From positions 1 through 39,494 of the forward strand of contig DASZCN010000097.1 in assembly GCA_035943095.1 (NCBI GenBank): a stretch of 39,494 nt of DNA, written 5' to 3'. The stretch comes from AG41 sp035943095. GTDB lineage: Bacteria > Gemmatimonadota > Gemmatimonadetes > Gemmatimonadales > GWC2-71-9. Each line of letters starts with the position of its first letter. Position 1 is the stretch's first letter. Made by a program: the position numbers and the translations under genes. Below are positions 33,326 through 39,494 of this stretch, piece by piece. The notes under the pieces are model-generated. The model saw nothing but the letters and a program-made list of their open reading frames with translations. It was not told the origin of the DNA and did not search any database.

Positions 33326-34316
33326 GCGGTTCATCATGGAGCAGGAGCGGCTCTACCCGGAGGCCACGGGCGAGCTGTCGAACCTGCTGTACGACGTCTG
33401 CCTCGCCGCGAAGATCATCTCCCGCCACGTGCGCCGTGCCGGGCTCACCGACATCCTGGGCGCCGCCGGCGCGGTGAACGTCTCGGGGGACCTGCAGCAG
33501 AAGCTCGACCTGTTTGCCAACGAGACCGTGCGCAACAGCGTGCAGTACACCGGCCGCGTGTGCATCACCGCCTCGGAGGAGGACACGGTGCCGGTGCCGG
33601 TTCCGCCCGGGAAGCCCACCGGCAAGTACGTCGTGTTGTACGATCCGCTCGACGGGTCCACCAACATCGACGTCAACGTCTCGATCGGGACGATCTTCTC
33701 GATTCACAAACGGATCACCAAGCGGAACGGCCTGGCGGGCATCGCGGACTGTCTGCAGCCGGGGAAGAAGCAGGTGGCGGCGGGGTACATCCTGTACGGA
33801 TCGAGCACGATGCTCGTGTACACGACCGGGCAGGGGGTACACGGGTTCACACTCGATCCGACGATCGGTGAGTTCCTGCTGTCCCATCCCGACATCACCT
33901 CTCCGCCGGTTGGCAAGTATTACAGCGTGAACGAGAGCAACTGGAACCGCTGGACCCCGCCGGTGCAGCGCGTGGTGGGCGCGTTCAAGAACGGGGAAGG
34001 GAAGATCCAGCCCAGGAACGCGCGCTACATCGGCTCTCTCGTGGCGGACTTCCATCGCAATCTCATTTCCGGCGGCATCTTCCTGTATCCGGCCGACACC
34101 AACCACCCGCAAGGCAAGCTCCGTCTCTTGTATGAGGCCGCGCCGCTCGCGTTGCTCGTGGAGCAAGCGGGTGGCCGGGCGACGGACGGATGTCGCTCCA
34201 TCCTCGACATCGTGCCCACCGACCTGCATCAGCACACCCCGCTCGTGATCGGCAGCAAGGACGACGTCACGTACGCGGCGCGCATTCTGGCGGCGGAAGC
34301 GGTCGCGGTGAAGTGA
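33294..34316 (+). CDS. fbp: Fructose-1,6-bisphosphatase class I
   Basis: A 340-residue gluconeogenic phosphatase that hydrolyses fructose 1,6-bisphosphate. Metal-site motifs SEEDTVP (E95, E96) and YDPLDGSTNIDVNVSIGT (about 116-133) are intact. NARYIGSLVADFHRNL and the C-terminal YEAAPLALLVEQAGGRATDG are class I signatures. The frame opens earlier, at 33258, but that part lies in the comEC tail; ATG 33294 or 33297 gives the usual N-terminus. The stop overlaps the mutase gene (GTGA). Confidence 0.95.
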   Translation: MMHGSEVITIERFIMEQERLYPEATGELSNLLYDVCLAAKIISRHVRRAGLTDILGAAGAVNVSGDLQQKLDLFANETVRNSVQYTGRVCITASEEDTVPVPVPPGKPTGKYVVLYDPLDGSTNIDVNVSIGTIFSIHKRITKRNGLAGIADCLQPGKKQVAAGYILYGSSTMLVYTTGQGVHGFTLDPTIGEFLLSHPDITSPPVGKYYSVNESNWNRWTPPVQRVVGAFKNGEGKIQPRNARYIGSLVADFHRNLISGGIFLYPADTNHPQGKLRLLYEAAPLALLVEQAGGRATDGCRSILDIVPTDLHQHTPLVIGSKDDVTYAARILAAEAVAVK

Positions 34317-35857
34317 GCGAGCGCAAGCCCGTCTACGGTCCGGAAGATTGGCGGGGCGATCCCGGGCGCGAGCTGGGCCGCCCGGGCGCGTTCCCGTACA
34401 CGCGCGGCGTCCATCCCACCATGTACGCCGGCAAGCTCTGGACCATGCGTCAGTACGCCGGGTTCGGCACCGCCGAGGAGACAAACGCGCGGTTCCGCCA
34501 TCTGCTGGCGGCGGGCCAGACCGGGCTCTCGGTCGCGTTCGATCTGCCGACCCAGATGGGATACGACTCGGATCACCCGATGGCCGAGGGCGAGGTGGGG
34601 CGCGCGGGGGTGGCGATCGATACGGTGGACGATCTCGAGCGCCTGTTCCACGAGATCCCGCTCGACAAGGTCTCGACGTCGATGACCATCAATGCGACGG
34701 CGCCGATCCTGTTGGCGATGTACCTCGTGGTGGGCGAGGAGCAGAGCGTACCGCCGGACAAGCTGCAGGGGACGGTACAGAACGACATCCTGAAAGAATT
34801 CATCGCGCGCGGCACGTACATCTATCCGATCGAGCCCTCGCTCCGGCTCGCGACCGACCTCTGCCGCTTTGTGGCGGCGCGGGGGATGAGCTTCAATCCC
34901 ATTTCGGTGTCCGGCTATCACATGCGGGAGGCGGGGGCGACGGCGGCGCAGGAGCTCGGGTTCACGTTCGCGAACGGGCTCGAGTACGTGCGGCGGGCGG
35001 TGGCGATGGGGATCGACGTGAACGCGTTCGCGTCGCGGCTCTCATTTTTCTTCGCCGCGTTCAGCGATCTGTTCGAGGAAGTGGCCAAGTTCCGAGCCGC
35101 GCGCCGACTCTGGGCCCGCCTGATGAAGGAGCAGTTTCGGGCGGAGGACGCGGCCTGCCGGCTGCGGTTTCACACCCAGACCGGGGGGTCGACGCTCACG
35201 GCGCAGCAGCCCAAGAACAACGTGGTGCGGGTGGCGATTCAGGCGCTAGCGGCGGTGCTGGGCGGCACGCAGTCGCTGCACACCAACGCGTACGATGAAG
35301 CGCTCGCGCTGCCCACCGAGCAGAGTGCGACGCTGGCGCTTCGGAGCCAACAGATTCTGGCGCATGAAACCGGGATCCCCGAGACCGTCGATCCGGTGGG
35401 CGGGAGCTGGTACGTGGAGGCACTCACCGATCGGCTGGAGCGGGAGGCGCGGGCGTTGTTGGACGAGATCGAGCGGGCGGGTGGGGCGGCGCGGGCGATC
35501 GAGCGGGGGGTGTTTCAGGAGGCGATCGCGCAGAGCGCGTACGCCGAGCAGCGTGCGATCGAGGCGGGGGAAGCGGTGGTGGTCGGGGTGAACCAGTATG
35601 AGGATGATCAAGGGATCCCGTCGATCGCCGCGCCGGACTATTCGGCGCTGGCGGCGGCGCAGCGGCGGCGCGTGGGCGAGATCCGGGGCAAACGGGAAGC
35701 GGGACGCGTGAAAGGCGCGTTGGCGCGGCTCAAGGAGGCCGCGAGCAGCCCTTCCGCGCCGCTCGTGGAGCCGATTATCGAGGCCGTGCGGGTACGGGGG
35801 ACGGTGGGGGAGATCTCGGACGTGTTGCGCGGCGTGTGGGGCGTGTACAAGCCGTGA
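34313..35857 (+). CDS. Methylmalonyl-CoA mutase, large (catalytic) chain without B12 domain
   Basis: A 514-residue acyl-CoA mutase catalytic barrel of the split type, in which the cobalamin domain is a separate small protein. Motifs: PYTRGVHPTMYAGKLWTMRQYAGFGTAEE, TINATAP, QNDILKEFIARGTYIYP, SGYHMREAG with the likely catalytic H203, and HTQTGGSTLTAQQP. Y48 and R166 correspond to the tyrosine and arginine that select methylmalonyl-CoA, whereas isobutyryl-CoA mutases differ there. I therefore favour methylmalonyl-CoA to succinyl-CoA interconversion. The cobalamin-binding partner and the MeaB chaperone are not in the window. The GTG start overlaps fbp. Confidence 0.88.
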   Translation: MSERKPVYGPEDWRGDPGRELGRPGAFPYTRGVHPTMYAGKLWTMRQYAGFGTAEETNARFRHLLAAGQTGLSVAFDLPTQMGYDSDHPMAEGEVGRAGVAIDTVDDLERLFHEIPLDKVSTSMTINATAPILLAMYLVVGEEQSVPPDKLQGTVQNDILKEFIARGTYIYPIEPSLRLATDLCRFVAARGMSFNPISVSGYHMREAGATAAQELGFTFANGLEYVRRAVAMGIDVNAFASRLSFFFAAFSDLFEEVAKFRAARRLWARLMKEQFRAEDAACRLRFHTQTGGSTLTAQQPKNNVVRVAIQALAAVLGGTQSLHTNAYDEALALPTEQSATLALRSQQILAHETGIPETVDPVGGSWYVEALTDRLEREARALLDEIERAGGAARAIERGVFQEAIAQSAYAEQRAIEAGEAVVVGVNQYEDDQGIPSIAAPDYSALAAAQRRRVGEIRGKREAGRVKGALARLKEAASSPSAPLVEPIIEAVRVRGTVGEISDVLRGVWGVYKP

Positions 35858-36156
35858 TGCACCGGCTGACGGTGATGATGCCCGGGAATATCCAGCCGAT
35901 CGAGCGCGGCGCGCGTTTCGCCGATCCCTTGAACCAGGCGCTCAAGGCCGAGGGCATCGGGGAGACGGGTGACGAGGGGACACATATGGGGATTGTGGGT
36001 GGGAGCGTGGTGGTCGTGGCGGCGGACATCGAGGTCAGCGTGACGGACTTGGGCCGCGGGTTGGCGATGATTCGGCGCGTGCTGCGGGCGGCGGAAGCGC
36101 CGGCGGGGACGACGATCACGGAGCACGCCGCGACGAAGGTGGTGCATCAGCTGTAG
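35857..36156 (+). CDS. Small protein co-translated with the mutase, function unknown
   Basis: A 99-residue protein with no signal peptide or membrane segment. It has PIERGARFADPLNQALKAEG, GIGETGDEGTHMG, a beta strand IVGGSVVVVAADIEVSV, and a C-terminal helix then TTITEH. The alternation suggests a small alpha/beta domain. I do not recognise the family firmly. The ATG shares its A with the mutase stop (TGATG), so translation is coupled to the mutase. It is the last gene before the integron; the 75-nt gap after it belongs to the integrase leader. Confidence 0.6.
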   Translation: MHRLTVMMPGNIQPIERGARFADPLNQALKAEGIGETGDEGTHMGIVGGSVVVVAADIEVSVTDLGRGLAMIRRVLRAAEAPAGTTITEHAATKVVHQL

Positions 36157-36231
36157 GGACATCCGCAAGAAAGGATCGTAGCGGCGTCTTTGTGACGACG
36201 TCGTTTCCGGCGGTCTTCCCGAGGTTACGGG

Positions 36232-37305
36232 ATGACCGCCGGGCGCGTCTCTCCGTCCAGTCCCCGCCTGCTTTCACTCCTGCGGCGGGCGATTCGGGTG
36301 CGCCATTACAGCCGACGGACCGAGGAGGCATACGTCGGGTGGGTGCGGCGGTTCGTGCGGTTTTGCGGCATGCGGCACCCACTCGAGCTCGGCAAACGCG
36401 ACGTCGAGCGGTTTCTCACGAGTCTCGCGGTCGAACGCGGCGTGAGCGCTTCGACGCAGAACCAAGCGGTGTCCGCGCTCGTCTTCCTCTACGACGCCGT
36501 TCTGGGGCAGCCGCTCGGCTTATTCGACGGTGTGGTTCGCGCGAAGGGGTCCAAGCGTTTACCCGTTGTGCTGACGCGTGACGAGGTGCAGGCGGTGCTC
36601 GGCGCGCTGACCGGCACGCCGGCGCTCGTGGCGGCGCTCTTGTACGGATCGGGTTTGCGCCTGCTCGAAGCGTTGCAGCTGCGGGTGAAGGACATCGATT
36701 TGGCCCGACGGGAGATCGTGGTGCGTAGCGGGAAGGGGGATCGAGACCGGCGGACGATGCTTCCGGAAGTGCTGATCAGCCCGTTGCTGGAGCATCTGGG
36801 GAGGGTGCGGCAAGCTCACGAACGGGAGGTAGCCCGTGGGGCTGGCCGTGTGCAACTACCGGGCGGCATCGACCGCAAGCTCCCCGGCGCGTCCGCCGAG
36901 TGGCGGTGGCAATGGGTGTTTCCAGCCCAAAGGGAGTTGGCGAGTGTAGCGAGCGGCGAGCCCAGGCGCCATCATTTGCACGAGACCGTCGTTCAGCGGG
37001 CGTTTCGCGCGGCGCTGCAGCGCTCCGGGATCTCCAAGCGAGCGACGTGCCACAGTTTGCGGCACTCGTTTGCTACCCATCTGCTCGAAGACGGTTACGA
37101 CATCCGGACGGTGCAGGAGCTGCTCGGCCACCGGGATGTCAGCACGACCATGATTTACACGCACGTCCTGAACCGTGGCGGGCGCGGTGTACGCAGCCCG
37201 GCGGATCGGCTGTTCGCGCCGGCCATCCTCACCAGCGTACCCAGCCTGGTCCCATCAATTAGGCCGCTCCTGCTGCCGCCCATTACCCCCGATCGACGCA
37301 CATAG
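36232..37305 (+). CDS. intI: Integron integrase IntI (tyrosine recombinase)
   Basis: A 357-residue tyrosine recombinase that inserts and excises cassettes at attI and attC. The N-terminal SAM-like domain covers about 10-95. The catalytic residues are R143 (GSGLRLLEALQLR), K168, H274 and R277 (HSLRHSFATHL), H300 (LLGH) and Y309 (MIYTHV). Between about 205 and 250 lies the extra IntI-specific patch (VQLPGGIDRKLPGA, WRWQWVFPA, RRHHLHETVVQRAF), absent from XerC/XerD, so the IntI call is firm. A 30-residue proline-rich tail follows RSPADRL. GAGG 7 nt before the ATG is a good ribosome site. A perfect 10-bp palindrome ACGACGTCGT lies at 36195-36204 upstream. Confidence 0.95.
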   Translation: MTAGRVSPSSPRLLSLLRRAIRVRHYSRRTEEAYVGWVRRFVRFCGMRHPLELGKRDVERFLTSLAVERGVSASTQNQAVSALVFLYDAVLGQPLGLFDGVVRAKGSKRLPVVLTRDEVQAVLGALTGTPALVAALLYGSGLRLLEALQLRVKDIDLARREIVVRSGKGDRDRRTMLPEVLISPLLEHLGRVRQAHEREVARGAGRVQLPGGIDRKLPGASAEWRWQWVFPAQRELASVASGEPRRHHLHETVVQRAFRAALQRSGISKRATCHSLRHSFATHLLEDGYDIRTVQELLGHRDVSTTMIYTHVLNRGGRGVRSPADRLFAPAILTSVPSLVPSIRPLLLPPITPDRRT

Positions 37306-37394
37306 ACCCGAATTAGGCTGACAGGATGCGGCGGACTCGCTAGTCCGTTGCGTCGGCGGCCTCAGAAGACTAAGCTGTCGAAACATAGTTAGGC
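37306..37394 (+). other. attI-like primary recombination site
   Basis: The stretch between the intI stop and the first cassette ends in the core site GTTAGGC (37388-37394), which fits GTTRRRY; exchange is expected between G37388 and T37389. It contains a hairpin CGGACT/AGTCCG (37332-37347). AATTAGG (37311-37317) and CCTAATT (37405-37411) form an inverted pair around the site. The upstream boundary is not visible from sequence. Confidence 0.65.
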
Positions 37395-38086
37395 ATCAGC
37401 GCGACCTAATTGGCGACATGGGCACCATGCGGCTCCCCCTTCTGACAATTGCTCTGCTCCTGCCCCTTGCCAGCCCCGGGCAGCAGCCCCTGACGGCTGC
37501 GAACTGGCGTAACCATCCTGCCATTCGCGCTATCCAGGCAATCACCGAGGAGGTCGAGACCGCCGCTCGGCAACACAACCTCGCCGTCCACACCGATTCT
37601 GCAGAGTGCGACGGCGGGGCCGTGACGATCACGGCGCACCTCTACGCGGATTCGGCCGGGCGCGTGCGGAAGTACGTCGTCGCGGGAGGCTCCGGCGACT
37701 CCTACTCAGAGCAACGATACTACTATGACACGCGCGGAAGGCTCCGCTTTCGCTTTGAGACCCTAGGAGCTGTCAATGGCACCCAGCAGGAGACACGCCA
37801 ATACTTTGATAGTACTGGCGGTCGGCTTTACAAGGACGTTCGCCTCAAGGGGCCGGGGTACCCTCGTGGTTCAGACGACGTCGTTACTGACCCCGCTGCC
37901 GACTTTCGCGCGCTATGCGGTCCTTCACACTGACGCTCGGCGCGCGCTGATGCCTAACATGCGCTTGAAGCTGCCGGGCGGTGATCGCTTCAAAGGAAGC
38001 GGAGTGTTGTGCCCTGGCGGGCACGAACTATCGTTCAATGGCAGATGCGCGGGCGGGCGAGTCGCCCGCAGCTTAAGCGCGATCCG
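37389..38086 (+). mobile_element. Integron cassette 1
   Basis: The cassette runs from the exchange point in the attI core to that in attC1. It contains one gene (37418-37933) in the forward direction and attC1 as its 3' part. Confidence 0.85.
37418..37933 (+). CDS. Cassette 1 secreted protein, function unknown
   Basis: A 171-residue protein with a clear signal peptide (RLPLLTIALLLPLASPG, cleavage likely after GQ near residue 22). The mature part is mixed alpha/beta, with repeated aromatic-rich strands (RKYVVAGGSGDSYSEQRYYYDTRGRLRFRFE). The YYYDTRGRLRF pattern recalls RHS/YD-like or MORN-like beta hairpins, but too few copies exist for a call. Two cysteines (AECDGG and ALCGPSH) could form a disulfide. 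ATG 37427 is an alternative start. Codon use is less GC-biased than in the housekeeping genes, fitting acquired DNA. Confidence 0.65.
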   Translation: MGTMRLPLLTIALLLPLASPGQQPLTAANWRNHPAIRAIQAITEEVETAARQHNLAVHTDSAECDGGAVTITAHLYADSAGRVRKYVVAGGSGDSYSEQRYYYDTRGRLRFRFETLGAVNGTQQETRQYFDSTGGRLYKDVRLKGPGYPRGSDDVVTDPAADFRALCGPSH

Positions 38087-38092
38087 TTAGGC
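37952..38092 (+). repeat. attC1 (141 bp)
   Basis: It is bounded by GCCTAAC (fits RYYYAAC) and GTTAGGC (fits GTTRRRY). Inner arms GCGCTTGAAGCTG and CAGCTTAAGCGC pair over 12 bp with one unpaired G in the left arm, the extrahelical base typical of attC. It is highly similar to attC2 along its whole length. Confidence 0.95.
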
Positions 38093-38860
38093 AGCGCCGG
38101 CACGTCAGGAATGACCTCTAGACCACTACTCTCGAGTGTCGCACGCTTCGCTGCGACAGTATTCGCCCTGGCCGTCCTAGTGACGGGCATCCAGAAGTAT
38201 GTGCTGAAGCATGTGCCGGGATTACCTGACACTCCACTCGTCGACGGGCTTGTATTCATCATTACGGTCGTCGTCATTGTCTCGGGCGCGTATCGCAATT
38301 CGGTCTTTTGGCGCAACTTCAACGAACGTCAACAAGCCAAGACTGCCGCGCTTCTAGGCGGGAGTCCCGACCGGCTCCGCAAGGTCCTCGAAGACGTGGA
38401 GCGCTTGCTCCTCGAGGACCCGTTGGCGGCGCAGCGGATGCTCCAGGCCTACTCACAACCGTTGCGGGACCGCAGCCAGGTTGAGCGTGAGGACCTCTGG
38501 CAACGAGCTCGCGCCGATCGGTCCGCCGCGCACGAGCTGGAGCAGGAGCTGCGAGATGACCTCGCCGCGTATCGCCATACAGTGGAGCGACTGCGCGGGG
38601 TACGCGCGGCTGGGCCTGGTGCAGCCGCCTTGCTTAGCGAGCTCGAGGGACAGATTGATACCACCCAGCGGGACTTGAGCAGGATCGATGCCTTCCACTT
38701 GAAGAGAGGCAACGAAAATGGCGCTGCCTAACATGCGCTTGAAGCTGACGGGCGGTGATCGCTCTAAGGGAAACGGAGTGTTTGTGCCCTGGCGGCCACG
38801 GACTGTCGTCCAACGGCCTTGCGCCGGCGGGCGAGTCGCCCGCAGCTTAAGCGCGATCCG
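38087..38860 (+). mobile_element. Integron cassette 2
   Basis: The cassette runs from the exchange point in attC1 to that in attC2, with one forward gene (38111-38731) whose stop codon TAA lies inside the GCCTAAC core of attC2. Confidence 0.85.
38111..38731 (+). CDS. Cassette 2 membrane and coiled-coil protein, function unknown
   Basis: A 206-residue protein with two membrane segments (about 10-30, FAATVFALAVLVTGIQ, and 44-60, DGLVFIITVVVIVSG), followed by a long charged helical part (about 70-205) with heptad-like leucines (LRKVLEDVERLLLEDP, LLSELEGQIDTTQRDLSRI) that probably forms a cytoplasmic coiled coil. The frame is open upstream to 38009, but that lies inside attC1; ATG 38111 is the first start within the cassette. 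No family is recognised. Small membrane proteins are common cargo of chromosomal integrons. Confidence 0.65.
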   Translation: MTSRPLLSSVARFAATVFALAVLVTGIQKYVLKHVPGLPDTPLVDGLVFIITVVVIVSGAYRNSVFWRNFNERQQAKTAALLGGSPDRLRKVLEDVERLLLEDPLAAQRMLQAYSQPLRDRSQVEREDLWQRARADRSAAHELEQELRDDLAAYRHTVERLRGVRAAGPGAAALLSELEGQIDTTQRDLSRIDAFHLKRGNENGAA

Positions 38861-38866
38861 TTAGGC
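38726..38866 (+). repeat. attC2 (141 bp)
   Basis: Core sites are GCCTAAC and GTTAGGC. The arms are the same as attC1, with the extra G in the left arm. Same length as attC1, with scattered differences in the centre. Confidence 0.95.
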
Positions 38867-39248
38867 GGCGCGCTCCCACCCCACGATCATCCTTCAGTCC
38901 ATGCTCTTGTTTGGTGAGTACGCGGGGCGCCGAGCGCCGAGACGCCCGAACGAGCTGCAGCTGGCCGCGCCCCGCCACCCCACGGCTGCGCGGTCGGCGT
39001 GCCGCGCCGCGCACCGCCCTTCGTGAGGTGGGCTGCCCGAGTCAACGTTCCAACCCGATGCCGCCGCGGCCCTCGAGCCCCGCGCGGCGCGCTCGAGCGT
39101 CGGGGCAGGGCGCGCCGTCTAACATGCGCTTGGAGCTGGCGGGCGCTCATTGTTGGGGTAGAATTGCCTTTGCGCGCCCTTCCACACCCAGACCTAGCGG
39201 GCGCTGGCGCGCCCGCGCGCATTGCGCCCGCAGCTCAAGCGCGATCCG
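38861..39248 (+). mobile_element. Integron cassette 3, no convincing gene
   Basis: The cassette holds about 250 bp before attC3 with no forward frame that starts well and stays inside it. A 111-residue minus-strand frame (38887-39222) is open but runs through attC3 and has the Ala/Arg/Pro composition of random GC-rich sequence. Bases 38867-39106 are homologous to 39255-39494 in cassette 4. A conserved GGGCG/CGCCC pairing (about 38938-38961) could fold, so a structured RNA is possible. Confidence 0.75.
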
Positions 39249-39254
39249 TTAGGC
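39117..39254 (+). repeat. attC3 (138 bp)
   Basis: Core sites are GTCTAAC and GTTAGGC. Arms GCGCTTGGAGCTG and CAGCTCAAGCGC pair, again with one extra G on the left; the A-to-G change on the left is matched by T-to-C on the right. The central part differs from attC1 and attC2. Confidence 0.93.
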
Positions 39255-39494
39255 GGCGCGCTCCCACGCCGCGACCATCCTACAGTCAATCCTTTTGTTT
39301 GGAGCAGGCGGGGCGCCGAGCACCGAGACGCCCAAACGAGCCGCTGCTCGCCGCGCCCCACCACCCCACGGCCGCGCGATCGGCGTGCCGCGCCGCGCTC
39401 TTCCTTCGTACAGTGGGTTGCCCATAGGCAACGTCCCAACCCGAGGGCGGGCGCGGCCTTCCAGAATCCGCGCGGCGCGCTCGAGCGTCGGGGC
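39249..39494 (+). mobile_element. Integron cassette 4 (partial), no convincing gene
   Basis: It begins at the exchange point of attC3 and leaves the window before its attC. The visible 240 bp after the core are a diverged copy of cassette 3, with balancing 2-bp indels. Minus-strand frames of 60 and 81 residues are open but are not preserved between the two copies. Confidence 0.75.

Larger units (their letters stand above)
36232..39494 (+). mobile_element. Chromosomal integron in reverse arrangement (right end outside the window)
   Basis: An IntI-type integrase gene is followed in the same orientation by a core site GTTAGGC (37388-37394) and an array with attC sites at 37952, 38726 and 39117. 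In most integrons the integrase is read away from the array and its 5' end faces attI; here its 3' end faces attI. That matches the minority inverted-integrase arrangement known from some spirochaetes and planctomycetes. At least four cassettes are present. The attC sites are long and similar to each other, which is typical of sedentary chromosomal integrons. Confidence 0.92.

Noticed and set aside
38009..38110. N-terminal extension of the cassette 2 protein
   Set aside because: These codons fall within attC1, outside the cassette's own body; ATG 38111 is the first start after the exchange point.
38887..39222. Minus-strand gene in cassette 3
   Set aside because: The frame runs through attC3, and the homologous cassette 4 carries 2-bp indels that do not preserve it.

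Overview
The window is GC-rich, tightly packed bacterial chromosome. Nearly every gene lies on the + strand, and many neighbours overlap by 4 nt (ATGA/GTGA), which suggests long translationally coupled operons. The dcw gene order, a MurE of the meso-diaminopimelate type, an outer-membrane-type barrel protein, a lipoprotein and a class I fructose-bisphosphatase point to a Gram-negative, diderm organism. Gemmatimonadota is my best guess. That is inference from style and gene order, because no rRNA is present.

Region 1 (1-15686) is a division and cell-wall (dcw) cluster: ftsL(partial)-ftsI-murE-murF-mraY-murD-ftsW-murG, then murC-ftsQ-ftsA-ftsZ, ending with a LytM/M23 peptidase gene whose start overlaps the ftsZ stop. 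murB and ddl are not in the cluster. Region 2 (15701-21162) holds a divergent HisA-like barrel protein, a von Willebrand A-type membrane protein, ftsY and recG. Region 3 (21267-25793) holds asnS, a MazG-type pyrophosphohydrolase (the only clear minus-strand gene), alr, deoB and cdd. Region 4 (25790-31069) has a lipoprotein, an outer-membrane barrel candidate, the two tRNA methylthiotransferases mtaB and miaB, and a ComFB-family protein. Region 5 (31091-36156) has comEC, fbp, a methylmalonyl-CoA mutase large chain without a cobalamin domain, and a 99-residue protein of unknown function.

Region 6 (36232-39494, running off the end) is a chromosomal integron in reverse arrangement. An IntI-type integrase is followed in the same direction by an attI-like core site and at least four cassettes separated by three large attC sites (141, 141 and 138 bp). 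Cassettes 1 and 2 carry unknown proteins (one secreted, one membrane/coiled-coil). Cassettes 3 and 4 carry diverged copies of one 240-bp sequence with no convincing reading frame.

Superimposed on the housekeeping genes are at least four families of short tandem repeats. Two have a 7-bp unit (GGGAGCR and GCGTGGT), one an 8-bp unit (GACGGTTR), and one contains GGCCGGGGAAGGG. They sit inside or beside the vWA gene, mazG, mtaB, comEC, the barrel gene, ftsY-recG and recG-asnS. The same DNA is read in different frames in different genes and makes linker-like insertions without breaking the frame. With the integron, these repeats are the most unusual part of the window.
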